Assembly: GCA_020851015.1 (NCBI GenBank)
Contig: JADZDN010000153.1
Coordinates: 1-43,612 of the forward strand
Direction: 5' to 3'
DNA from: Alphaproteobacteria bacterium
GTDB taxonomy: Bacteria; Pseudomonadota; Alphaproteobacteria; JAEULC01
Length of the DNA: 43,612 nucleotides
The translations under genes were made by a program, and so were the position numbers. Under the pieces are notes generated by a model. It was not told the origin of the DNA, made no database searches, and was given only the letters and a program-made list of their open reading frames with translations. Positions 16,345 through 24,005 of this stretch are shown here, in pieces. Positions within the stretch are counted from its first letter, which is position 1; each line of letters starts with the position of its first letter.

Positions 16345-17421
16345 ATGGCGATGGTAAGACTGGAGCAGGTGAGCAAGCGCTACGGCCCGGTCGTCGCCTT
16401 GTCCGCCGTCGACCTGTCGGTCGAGAAGGGCGAGTTCGTCACGCTGCTGGGGCCGAGCGGATCGGGCAAGACGACCTTGCTGAACCTGATCGCCGGCATG
16501 GTCGCCGCCAGTTCGGGCAGGGTCTTCATCCGCGGGCGCGACGTGACGGACGTTCCGCCCAGCCAGCGCGACCTGGGCATGGTGTTCCAGAACTACGCGC
16601 TGATGCCGCATATGACGGTGTTCGAGAACATCGCCTTCCCGCTGCGCGTGCGCAAGATGCCCGCGGCGGAGATCCGCGCCAAGGTCGAGGAGGTGCTGCG
16701 CCTGGTCCAGCTTCCCGACGTGGCCCAGCGCAAGCCGCGCGAGCTTTCCGGCGGGCAGCAGCAGCGCATCTCGATCGCGCGCTGCCTGGTCTACAATCCC
16801 TCGCTGATCCTGATGGACGAGCCGCTCGGCGCGCTCGACCGCAAGCTGCGCGAGCAGATGCAGCTCGAGATCAAGCGGCTGCACGCGCAGCTCGGCATCA
16901 CCGTGCTCTATGTCACGCACGACCAGGAAGAGGCGATGGTGCTGTCCGATCGCATCTGCCTGATGAACCGCGGGCGGATCGAGCAGCTGGGCAAGCCGCA
17001 CGAGCTTTATTTCCGACCCGCCACCCCGTTCGTCGCCACGTTCCTCGGCGAATCGAACCTGCTCGACGTCACGCTCGCGGACGCGGCCCCGGCGGCGACC
17101 GTCCGCGGCCCGGGCGGGTGCGCGATCCGCACCGAATCGCCGGTCGGGCTGGCAGCCGGCGCAGCGATGCGCATGCTGGTGCGCCCCGAGCACCTGCGGC
17201 CGCTGGAGGCGTCCGAGAATGCGTGCAACGAGGTTTCCGGCACCGTCAGCAACGTGATCTTCGTCGGCGGCATCACCTGCTACTACGTCCGGCTGGCGGA
17301 CGGCACGGTGATCACCGCGCGCCGCCTGACCGAAGGCGCGGGCGCGCCCGCGGCGATCGGCTCCCCGATCCGCCTGGGCTGGACCGCGGCCAACACGGTC
17401 CTGTTTCCGGCCGAGGCATAG
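16345..17421 (+). CDS. potA: ABC transporter ATP-binding protein, PotA-like
   Basis: ATPase of 358 residues. It has Walker A GPSGSGKTT (36-44), Q-loop MVFQNYALMPH, signature LSGGQQQR, Walker B LILMDEPLGALD and H-loop YVTHDQEEA. A TOBE domain follows the FLGESNLLDV segment that is typical of PotA. It closes the 11145-17421 operon. The convergent sugar-type importer at 17464-20563 has no ATPase of its own. MalK/UgpC-type ATPases are known to be shared between importers in some bacteria, so this protein could serve both, but its PotA features tie it first to its own operon. An alternative start is the ATG two codons in (16351). Confidence 0.93.
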   Translation: MAMVRLEQVSKRYGPVVALSAVDLSVEKGEFVTLLGPSGSGKTTLLNLIAGMVAASSGRVFIRGRDVTDVPPSQRDLGMVFQNYALMPHMTVFENIAFPLRVRKMPAAEIRAKVEEVLRLVQLPDVAQRKPRELSGGQQQRISIARCLVYNPSLILMDEPLGALDRKLREQMQLEIKRLHAQLGITVLYVTHDQEEAMVLSDRICLMNRGRIEQLGKPHELYFRPATPFVATFLGESNLLDVTLADAAPAATVRGPGGCAIRTESPVGLAAGAAMRMLVRPEHLRPLEASENACNEVSGTVSNVIFVGGITCYYVRLADGTVITARRLTEGAGAPAAIGSPIRLGWTAANTVLFPAEA

Positions 17422-17426
17422 CGCCC

Positions 17427-17446
17427 GGCCGGGCCTGCGCCCGGCC
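17427..17446. terminator. Hairpin between convergent ABC genes
   Basis: GGCCGGGC (17427-17434) pairs perfectly with GCCCGGCC (17439-17446) around a 4-nt loop. It sits in the 42-bp gap between two convergent stop codons, so it could act in both directions. There is no T tract on either strand. Confidence 0.55.
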
Positions 17447-17463
17447 AGCTAGCGAACGCCCAA

Positions 17464-18768
17464 TCAGGCCTGCCCGCGCAGGAACTTCGCGCCCTGCTCG
17501 TTGAACTGCTTCGGCGTGATCTTCTGGCTCAGGACTTCCTGCCAGAAGGGCGGGATCTTGTCCTGGAAGTTCGCCCAGTTCTTGAACTCATAGGGCGGCG
17601 TCCACCAGGTCTGCACCTCGTCCAGCCCGAACTTGATGAAGCGGTTGTTCTGGAAGACCGGGTTGAGCGAAGTCGTCTTGCGCACCGGCGGCACGGCGCG
17701 GCCGGCGGTGTAGAGCAGCAGCGCGTCGCCCGAGGTGATGAACTTGATGAACTCCCAGGCCGCCTCGCGCTCCTTGCAGCCGGTGGTCATCATTGGACCC
17801 TCGGGGTTGGCCAGCATGTACTTGTTCGGGCCCACGCGCGGATTGGCCGCGGGCTGGATCGCGTCGCCCAGCGCCTGCATCATCGCCGGGCTGGCGTGCG
17901 GGCCGTAGAACCACAAGCCGCACTTGCTCTTCTCCATCAGCGCGTATTGTTCGCGATAGCCGTCGTTGACCGCGCTCGGCTGGGCCGACTTGTCCTTGGT
18001 GAACATGCCGACCCATTTCTCGGTCACGTCGATCGCCGCGGCCGAGTCGAAATCGACGTTGCCCTTCGCGTCGGCGAACTTGACCCCCGCGCTGAACCAG
18101 ATCGGCAGGATGACCTGGATCGCCGAGTAGGTCTGGCCGCGCATGGCGATGCCATAGCGGTCCGGCGCCTTGGTGATGGCCTTGGCCGCGGCGACGAACT
18201 GGTCGAACGTGTCGGGCACGCCGACGTTCGCCTCCTTCAGCCAGTCCGCGCGGTAGAACAGGAAGTAGGGGATGCTGGTCTGCGGCACGAACATGATCGG
18301 CTGGCCGGCCTTGGACCGCGTCTGCTCGATCACGTTGGGGAAGAAATCGGGCGCCTGGTCCCATTTCTTGAAGTAGTCCTCGATCGGATGGAGGATGCCG
18401 TTGTCGAAGTAGTCCTGCACCCAGTACTGCACCGTCATGATCACGTCGGGCGGCGCGCCGGCGGCGTGGGCGACGACCAGCTTCTTGCGCGATTCCATCA
18501 CCGCCATCGTCGCGTCGACCTCGACCTCGATCAGGTTCTGCGACTTGTTGAACATGTCCACCGAATCGGTGGAGATCTTCTGGTGCACCGGGTTGTCGGC
18601 CCAGTTCCAGTAGGTCAGCTTCACCTTCTTGCGCACCGCCGGCGCGGCGACCTGGGCGATCCCCGGCCGCGCCGCCGCCAGCGTGCCGCCGGCCGCGGCC
18701 ATCAGCGCCAGCGTCCGCCGCCGCGACAGGCCGCGCGACGCCTTCTTCTCCTTGTCCGTTCCAGCCAT
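17464..18768 (-). CDS. ABC transporter solute-binding protein, family 1 (sugar type), Tat signal
   Basis: A periplasmic binding protein of 434 residues in the MalE/UgpB group. A twin-arginine signal, SRRRTLALMAAAGGTLAAA, precedes a cut near GIAQV. The mature part begins KVKLTYWNWADNP and has the usual 'f....p.i.V' and DVIMTVQYW segments. TTGCKEREAAWEFIKFITS is the conserved C-terminal lobe region of family 1 proteins. The start at 18768 follows GGAGGAAG; an upstream ATG six codons earlier would place the Shine-Dalgarno inside the gene. The two permease genes lie immediately upstream. Ligand unknown; carbohydrates or glycerol phosphodiesters are the common ones. Confidence 0.93.
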   Translation of the reverse strand: MAGTDKEKKASRGLSRRRTLALMAAAGGTLAAARPGIAQVAAPAVRKKVKLTYWNWADNPVHQKISTDSVDMFNKSQNLIEVEVDATMAVMESRKKLVVAHAAGAPPDVIMTVQYWVQDYFDNGILHPIEDYFKKWDQAPDFFPNVIEQTRSKAGQPIMFVPQTSIPYFLFYRADWLKEANVGVPDTFDQFVAAAKAITKAPDRYGIAMRGQTYSAIQVILPIWFSAGVKFADAKGNVDFDSAAAIDVTEKWVGMFTKDKSAQPSAVNDGYREQYALMEKSKCGLWFYGPHASPAMMQALGDAIQPAANPRVGPNKYMLANPEGPMMTTGCKEREAAWEFIKFITSGDALLLYTAGRAVPPVRKTTSLNPVFQNNRFIKFGLDEVQTWWTPPYEFKNWANFQDKIPPFWQEVLSQKITPKQFNEQGAKFLRGQA

Positions 18769-18815
18769 TTGCTTCCTCCTCTGCATCGTTGTCGTTGCTC
18801 CGTGGTTCCTGCCGC

Positions 18816-19676
18816 TCAGCCCTTGACCGCCCCGGCGGCGAGACCGCTCATCAGCATGCGCTGGAACAGCAGGAAGATCAGGGCGACCGGCAGGGTGGTG
18901 AATACCGCGCCCGCCGCGCTGACGCTCCAGACCGCCGGCTCGCCCATCGCGAACAGCCGCATCATCACCGGAAGCGTCTTGACCGCGTTCGTGGTGGTGA
19001 ACAGGAACGCGAACAGGAAGTTGTTCCAGGTCATGATGAAGGCGAGCAGCCCGCCCGCCACCAGCCCCGGCACCGCCAGCGGCACGACGATGCGCCACAG
19101 CGCGCCCAGGCGGCTGCAGCCGTCGACCTGGGCGGCCTCCTCGAGCTCGGCCGGCAGGGTCGCGAAGTAGTTGATCATCAGCAGCAGCACGAACGGCGCG
19201 CTGTGCGTCGCCTCGGCCAGCACCATCCCGAGATGCGTGTTCACCAGGCCGTAGCGGCGGAAGATCACCAGCAGCGGCACCAGCAGCACGACGCTGGGGA
19301 TGGTGTAGGTCACCAGGATGGCGACCAGCACCGTGCTGCGGCCGCGGAAGCGGAAGCGGACGAAGCCGTAGGCGCCGAGGCTGGCCAGCGCCAGGGTCAG
19401 CAGCATGTTGCCGGTGGCGATGATCGCCGAGTTCTGGAAGTACTGCACGAACGGCGTGCTTTCCAGCAGCGTGACGTAGTTCTTCAGCGTCGGCGCCGCG
19501 GGAAGGTATTCCACCCGCTTGCTGCTGATCATGCCGAAGCCCTGCTTGGCCTCGGGCGTGATCGAGGCGATGAAGATCCACAGGAACGGGCCGAGCGAAT
19601 AGAGCAGCACCGCGCCGGCCCCGGCATAGAGCCACAGCGTCTTGCCGTCGATCGCGCGGGCCCTGGCGGCGATCAC
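18816..19676 (-). CDS. ABC transporter permease, MalG/UgpE-like
   Basis: An inner-membrane permease of 286 residues with six predicted helices. The first is LYAGAGAVLLYSLGPFLWIF, and the EAA loop is ELEEAAQVDGCSRLGALWRI, which agrees well with 'EaA.iDGas.....f..i..P'. It starts with GTG at 19676, whose GTGA overlaps the TGA stop of the upstream permease, so translation is coupled. No ATG is available near the expected N-terminus. The binding-protein gene follows 47 nt downstream. Confidence 0.92.
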   Translation of the reverse strand: MIAARARAIDGKTLWLYAGAGAVLLYSLGPFLWIFIASITPEAKQGFGMISSKRVEYLPAAPTLKNYVTLLESTPFVQYFQNSAIIATGNMLLTLALASLGAYGFVRFRFRGRSTVLVAILVTYTIPSVVLLVPLLVIFRRYGLVNTHLGMVLAEATHSAPFVLLLMINYFATLPAELEEAAQVDGCSRLGALWRIVVPLAVPGLVAGGLLAFIMTWNNFLFAFLFTTTNAVKTLPVMMRLFAMGEPAVWSVSAAGAVFTTLPVALIFLLFQRMLMSGLAAGAVKG

Positions 19677-20563
19677 GACGCCAGCACCCGACGGGCCAGG
19701 TGCCGCACGTAGAGCGCCGAGCCCGCGACCAGCAGCAGCGACAGCGCGACGGCGACCGCCGACGCATAGCCGATCTCGAATTGCGTCGTCAGCTTGAAGC
19801 TGTAGACCGCCTCGGTGTAGTTGCTGAAGCCGGGCCCGCCCTGGGTCATGATGAAGATCATGTCGATGTGGTTCGACATCCAGATCATGCGCAGCAGCAC
19901 CAGGAACCACACGGTCGGCATCAGGTGCGGCAGCGTGATGTGCCAGAACATGCGCAAGGCGCCGGCGCCGTCCACGCGCGCGGCCTCGTAGAGCTCGCCC
20001 GGGATGGTCTGCAGCACGGCCAGGAGGATCAGCGCCATCAGCGGCGTGCCGTACCAGACCATGGCCGACACGATCACCCAGAAGCTGGCCGCGGGATCGC
20101 TGAGGAACGAGAAATACTGGTCCAGGATTCCCAGCTGCACCAGCAGGTCGTTCAGCACGCCGAAATTCGCGTCGACGATGTAGCAGAACAGCAGCGCGAC
20201 GACGGCCGGCGGCGTGATGTAGGGAACCATCATCGCCGCGCGGACGATGCCGCGGCCGCGGAACGCGGCGTTGAGCAGCAGCGCGATCGGCAGCGCGATC
20301 GCCAGCTCGCTGGCGACCACCGCCAGGTCCCAGCGCAGCGTGCGCCACAGCCCCTCGAGGAACACCGTGTCCCCGGCCATGCGTGCGAAATTGCCCAGGC
20401 CGATGAACTGGGCGCGCGCCAGCCGCAGCAGCGAGGCGTCGGTCATGGCGAGCCACACGGCGTAGATCGCGGGATAGACGCTGATCGCCAGCAGCAGAGC
20501 GGCGATCGGCGCGATCATCGCATAGGGCAGAAGATCGAGGCGGCGCTTGCGGGCGACGGCCAT
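19673..20563 (-). CDS. ABC transporter permease, MalF/UgpA-like
   Basis: An inner-membrane permease of 296 residues with six predicted helices. The N-terminus is MAVARKRRLDLLPYAMIAPI, and the EAA loop is ELYEAARVDGAGALRMFWHI. It is the first gene of a three-gene operon (permease, permease, binding protein). No ATPase gene is present on this strand. The ATG at 20563 has only a weak Shine-Dalgarno, but upstream sequence is non-coding and downstream starts would cut the first helix. A TTAACG/CATAAA pair lies 45 nt upstream of the start. Confidence 0.92.
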   Translation of the reverse strand: MAVARKRRLDLLPYAMIAPIAALLLAISVYPAIYAVWLAMTDASLLRLARAQFIGLGNFARMAGDTVFLEGLWRTLRWDLAVVASELAIALPIALLLNAAFRGRGIVRAAMMVPYITPPAVVALLFCYIVDANFGVLNDLLVQLGILDQYFSFLSDPAASFWVIVSAMVWYGTPLMALILLAVLQTIPGELYEAARVDGAGALRMFWHITLPHLMPTVWFLVLLRMIWMSNHIDMIFIMTQGGPGFSNYTEAVYSFKLTTQFEIGYASAVAVALSLLLVAGSALYVRHLARRVLAS

Positions 20564-20607
20564 GGTGGTTGGAGCGACCCCTTGCCGATGGAATTCGGTG
20601 CCGCGAC

Positions 20608-20635
20608 TTTATGTCCAAGTCCGCCTTGCCGTTAA
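20608..20635 (-). promoter_or_regulatory. Candidate promoter of the sugar-type importer operon
   Basis: On the minus strand TTAACG (20635-20630) and CATAAA (20613-20608) are separated by 16 bp. That places a start of transcription near 20600, about 38 nt before the permease ATG. The surrounding 261-bp divergent gap is the only low-GC stretch nearby. The other strand holds no equally clear pair for the 20825 gene. Confidence 0.35.
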
Positions 20636-20824
20636 GCGCGAATTGCGCGAGGGCGGCGAATTCCGCCGGCGCGCGGACGGCGTGAGGAATCTGTGTGAGA
20701 AAAAATGCTGTGTGCAGTGCGGTAATCCGCGCGGCGCGTGCTGCGATTTCGTGTCGTACCCGGTAACATCGCCGGGTTCGACTGCGGCCCGCGCGCATGC
20801 GGCGCCGCCAGCAGCAGGGGATCC

Positions 20825-21595
20825 ATGGACCAGCTATCGATCGCCAGGGCGGCGCGCCTCCTCGCCGAAGCGCGGCGGACGCGGCGCCGGCTTGACGGGC
20901 TGCCCGCATCCTGCCGGCCAGCAACGGTCGACGACGCGCTGGCGATCCAGGCGGCGACCGTGGCGCTGCTGGAAGACCCCGTCGGCGCATGGCCCGTCGG
21001 CGCATGGAAGGTCGGCGCGCCGGTCGCGGGGCGCCTGGTGCGGGGCGCCATTCTCCGCTCGCGAATTTTCGGCAGCCCGGCGGCGGTGCGCGCCGCGGAC
21101 ATGCCGCTGCTGGGAGTCGAGGCGGAGATCGCGTTCCGCTTCGACCACGGCCTGCCGGGCCGCGCGCGGGACTATACCTACGAGGAGGTGGCCGCGGCGG
21201 CGACGGCGCTGGCGGCGATCGAGATCGTCGATTCCCGCTACGCCGACTACGCCGGCGCGCCCATGCTGGACAAGATCGCCGATTGCGTCTCCAACGGCGG
21301 CCTCGTTTGCGGCACGGTGCGCGCGGACTGGCGCGACATCGACCTTGCGTCGCTGACGGCCTCGCTCGCGATCGACGGCGCGACGGTGGCGCGGCAGTCC
21401 GGCGGGCACGCGACGCGCGATCCGCTGCTGCCCGCGGTTGCCTTCGCCAACGATCGCCGCAACGAGGGCGGGCTGCCGGCCGGCGTGATCGTCACCACCG
21501 GCACGTTCACCGGCCTTACCTTCGCCAAAGCCGGGCAGAGCGTGCTGGCGACGTTCGAAGGATTCGGTTCTGCCGCGGTGACGTTCGATGCGTAG
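20825..21595 (+). CDS. 2-keto-4-pentenoate hydratase-like protein
   Basis: A 256-residue member of the MhpD/fumarylacetoacetase-related hydratase family. Its layout is typical: an N-terminal helix with RAARLLAEARRT, GAWKVGAP near residue 60, then GVEAEIAFRF, AAIEIVDSRYADY and NGGLVCGTV. These correspond to the metal-binding Glu residues and the conserved 'ivDsR..d' stretch of 2-hydroxypenta-2,4-dienoate hydratases. Members hydrate 2-keto-4-enoates to 4-hydroxy-2-ketoacids, which an aldolase such as the 22092 product could cleave. The start follows AGGGGA; the open frame extends 29 codons upstream without family similarity. An 18-bp duplication begins inside the last codons. Confidence 0.88.
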   Translation: MDQLSIARAARLLAEARRTRRRLDGLPASCRPATVDDALAIQAATVALLEDPVGAWPVGAWKVGAPVAGRLVRGAILRSRIFGSPAAVRAADMPLLGVEAEIAFRFDHGLPGRARDYTYEEVAAAATALAAIEIVDSRYADYAGAPMLDKIADCVSNGGLVCGTVRADWRDIDLASLTASLAIDGATVARQSGGHATRDPLLPAVAFANDRRNEGGLPAGVIVTTGTFTGLTFAKAGQSVLATFEGFGSAAVTFDA

Positions 21596-21624
21596 GAAGA
21601 CGGGCAATGCGTAGGAAGACGGGC
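21588..21624 (+). repeat. Tandem duplication over stop codon and ribosome site
   Basis: ATGCGTAGGAAGACGGGC occurs at 21588-21605 and again at 21607-21624, separated by one A (period 19 bp). The first copy contains the hydratase stop codon. Each copy contains AGGAAGA, which serves as Shine-Dalgarno for the next start at 21627. The copies are identical, so the event looks recent. Confidence 0.85.
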
Positions 21625-21626
21625 TG

Positions 21627-21941
21627 ATGCAGGCCGATTCCGCCACCCAGGCGATCGACCTGCCCGCGGCGGCTGTCGGGGGCGCCCTCGAAGACCTGCC
21701 GGCTTGGCTGCGCGCGGTGGACCGCCTGGTGATCCTGCTGCTCAACGCCGCGCTGGTGGCCGAGGTCGCCATCGTCTTCGCCAACACGCTGCTGCGATCG
21801 ATGTTCGGCAGCTCGCTGCTGATGGGATTCGACGAGACCTCGCCCGTCTTCCTCATCATGGTCGGCTTCCTCGGCGGCGCGGTCTCCTACGGTCGCGGCC
21901 AGTTCATCGCCATCACGGCATGCTGCCGTGCTTGGTCGTGA
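21627..21941 (+). pseudogene. TRAP transporter small permease (DctQ), 3'-truncated remnant
   Basis: The reading frame encodes 104 residues where DctQ proteins have about 160-200. Residues 30-60 form a first membrane helix (LVILLLNAALVAEVAIVFANTLL). SLLMGFDETSPVFLIMVGFLGGAVSYGRGQFIAI then matches the second helix and the 'y.rgeHi.v' motif of DctQ. Homology stops at ITACC, where the frame runs into the inverted remnant of another gene and ends. Helices 3 and 4, and any DctM or DctP gene, are absent. The Shine-Dalgarno and start are intact, so it may still be translated, but a working transporter is not expected. Confidence 0.65.
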
Positions 21942-21963
21942 CGACGACGTCGCGCTCGATCAT
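21913..21963 (-). pseudogene. 5' remnant of a dienelactone hydrolase-family gene
   Basis: On the minus strand ATG 21963 starts MIERDVVVTTKHGSMP and stops at once with TGA at 21913-21915. This 16-residue string is what I recall as the N-terminus of dienelactone hydrolase-family proteins ('MIERdVvvtT.dG.Mp.F'). GGGGAA lies a few bases upstream of the ATG, and a CCGATG/CATCGG palindrome lies at 21985-21997. The codons end exactly where the DctQ remnant loses homology. The simplest reading is a deletion that joined the beginnings of two convergent genes. The evidence is one short match, so identity is tentative. Confidence 0.5.
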
Positions 21964-22091
21964 GGCGTTCCCCGCGGCGTTCAGCCGATGGCATCGGATG
22001 GCGGGCGAGTATCCGTGCGGGGTGCGCGCGGCGTCAAGCGCCGCGGCGCGGTCCGCCGCGCAAGCGTCGTGAACACGAAGAGGGGGAGCGA

Positions 22092-22895
22092 ATGCCGGCA
22101 TCGCTGAAGCAGATCCTGCGGAACACCGTGAAGGAGAAACTGGCGCGCGACGAGGTGGTCGCATCGATGACGGTGCGGCTGGTCCGCAACGTCGAGATCG
22201 CGCGCATCGCCGCCACGTGCGGCTTCGACACGATCTATGTCGACGTCGAGCACAGCACCTTCTCGATCGACACCACCAGCCAGATCTGCATCGCGGCGCT
22301 GGATGCCGGCGTCACGCCCTTCGTGCGGGTGCCGGCGAACGGGCCCGAATACGTGTGCCGCGCGCTGGACGGCGGCGCGCTGGGCATCATCGCGCCGCAC
22401 ATCCGCACGGCCGCGGAGGCGGCGGCGCTGGTGCGCTGCGCCAAGTACCCGCCGCGGGGCGAGCGCTCGGCCGGCGGGCCGCTGCCGCAATACCAGTACC
22501 GCAGTTTCCCCGCCGCCGAGGCGAACCAGGCCGCCAACGACGCCACGATGGTGGTTGCGATGATGGAGACGCGCGACGCGCTGGACAACGTCGAGTCGAT
22601 CGCCGCGGTCGACGGCGTCGACATGCTGTTCATTGGCACCAACGACCTGTGCGGCGAGCTTGGCATCCACGGGCAGTTCGACCACCCGCTGGTGCGCGAC
22701 GCCTACGCGCGGACGATCGCGGCCTGCCGCGCGCGCGGCAAGCATGTCGGCGTCGGCGGGCTGGCGACCCGGCTTGACCTGATCGCCGACTTCGTGGCGC
22801 AGGGGGCGCGCTACGTGTCGATCGGCGCGGACCTGTCGTTCCTGCTCGGCGCCGGCGCCGAGAAGGCCAGGTTCGTCCACGGATTGAAGCGCTAG
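22092..22895 (+). CDS. HpcH/HpaI-family aldolase
   Basis: A class II pyruvate-type aldolase of 267 residues. Active-site landmarks are GFDTIYVDVEHSTF (His54 as catalytic base candidate), PFVRVPA (substrate Arg), and the metal ligands Glu159 in MMETRDALDN and Asp185 in GTNDL. Members cleave 4-hydroxy-2-ketoacids to pyruvate and an aldehyde. It follows the hydratase gene with a broken TRAP gene between, and a 2-hydroxyacid dehydrogenase gene starts 15 nt after its stop. The three enzymes fit a meta-cleavage-like sequence. GAGGGGGAG precedes the ATG. Confidence 0.92.
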   Translation: MPASLKQILRNTVKEKLARDEVVASMTVRLVRNVEIARIAATCGFDTIYVDVEHSTFSIDTTSQICIAALDAGVTPFVRVPANGPEYVCRALDGGALGIIAPHIRTAAEAAALVRCAKYPPRGERSAGGPLPQYQYRSFPAAEANQAANDATMVVAMMETRDALDNVESIAAVDGVDMLFIGTNDLCGELGIHGQFDHPLVRDAYARTIAACRARGKHVGVGGLATRLDLIADFVAQGARYVSIGADLSFLLGAGAEKARFVHGLKR

Positions 22896-22910
22896 CGGCG
22901 GGATGAGGCG

Positions 22911-23882
22911 ATGACAAAGGTAGCGGTCCTTGACGACTGGCAGAACCTGGCCCGGTCCAGCGCGGACTGGAGCGCGCTGGAGAAACGCGCCAGCGTCGCG
23001 TTCTTTCCGGACGCCACCAAGGGAATCGATGCCCTGGCCGCGCGGCTGGCGGATTTCGAGATCATCCTGGCGATGCGCGAGCGCACGGCGTTCCCGTCCG
23101 CGCTGGTCGAGCGCCTGCCCAAGCTGAGGATGTTCGGCCTGACCGGCGCCCGCGCGGCCTCGATCGACACCGCGGCGATGATGGCGCGCGGCATCACCGT
23201 CTGCTACACGGGCGGCGGGCGCGCGGGCACCAACACGGCCGAGCTGACGCTGGGCCTGCTGCTGGCGGCGGTCCGCCGCATTCCCGCCGGCGACGCGGCC
23301 ATCCGCGCCGGACGGTTCCAGGAGGGGGTCGCGGCCGGCTTCGACCTGGCCGGCAAGACCCTCGGCATCATCGGGCTGGGACGCATCGGCCGGCTGATGG
23401 CGCGCTACGCCCAGGCGCTCGACATGCGGGTGATCGCGTGGAGCCAGAACCTGACCGCGGAGGCCGCGCGCGCCGCCGGCGCCACGTTCGTCGCCAAGGA
23501 CGCGCTGCTGTCGGACGCGGACGTGGTCACGCTGCACCTCGTCCTGTCGGACCGCACGCGCGGCATCGTCGGCGCCGGCGACCTGGCGCGCATGAAGCCG
23601 GGCGCCGTGCTGATCAACACCTCGCGCGGGCCGCTGGTCGACGAGCAGGCGCTGGTGGACGCGCTGCGCGCCGGCCGCCTGATCGCGGGCCTGGACGTGT
23701 TCGACGAGGAGCCGCTGCCCGCCGGCCATCCGCTGCGCGCGCTTCCCAACACGGTCCTGACCCCGCATCTCGGCTACGGCACCACGGAGACATTCCAGGA
23801 GTTCTATCGGCAGAGCGTCGAGAACGCCGTGGCCTTTCTCGACGGCAAGCCGGTCCGGGCAATGGCGCCGGCCGCGCGCTAG
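22911..23882 (+). CDS. D-2-hydroxyacid dehydrogenase family protein
   Basis: A 323-residue NAD(P)-dependent dehydrogenase of the phosphoglycerate/formate dehydrogenase superfamily. The nucleotide motif is GLGRIG (155-160). Catalytic residues are Arg239 in NTSRG, Glu267 in DEEP and His286 in LTPHLGY, so all three are present. The reaction is interconversion of 2-ketoacids and D-2-hydroxyacids. It is last in the 20825-23882 cluster and may reduce or oxidise an intermediate released by the aldolase. The substrate is not readable from the sequence. Confidence 0.93.
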   Translation: MTKVAVLDDWQNLARSSADWSALEKRASVAFFPDATKGIDALAARLADFEIILAMRERTAFPSALVERLPKLRMFGLTGARAASIDTAAMMARGITVCYTGGGRAGTNTAELTLGLLLAAVRRIPAGDAAIRAGRFQEGVAAGFDLAGKTLGIIGLGRIGRLMARYAQALDMRVIAWSQNLTAEAARAAGATFVAKDALLSDADVVTLHLVLSDRTRGIVGAGDLARMKPGAVLINTSRGPLVDEQALVDALRAGRLIAGLDVFDEEPLPAGHPLRALPNTVLTPHLGYGTTETFQEFYRQSVENAVAFLDGKPVRAMAPAAR

Positions 23883-23910
23883 GCCGCGGCGGTACGGCGG
23901 GGCTAACCGG

Positions 23911-23939
23911 TTGAAATATTAACGCTTCTTGGATAGGCA
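23911..23939 (+). promoter_or_regulatory. Low-GC candidate promoter of the LysR gene
   Basis: TTGAAA (23911-23916) and TAGGCA (23934-23939) are 17 bp apart in the only AT-rich part of the 123-bp gap. The -10 match is poor. The same stretch (GAAATATTAAC) could be a LysR-type binding site. Confidence 0.25.
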
Positions 23940-24005
23940 TCCGCCCGGTTCCGTCCTAGATTACCGCGCTGGCGGAACGGCGCAGAGCGCAAGCGAGCGG
24001 ATCGA

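Noticed and set aside
13926..16376. An 816-codon minus-strand open frame opposite the second flavoprotein
   Set aside because: Antisense shadow of a gene with strong GC third-position bias; no motifs.
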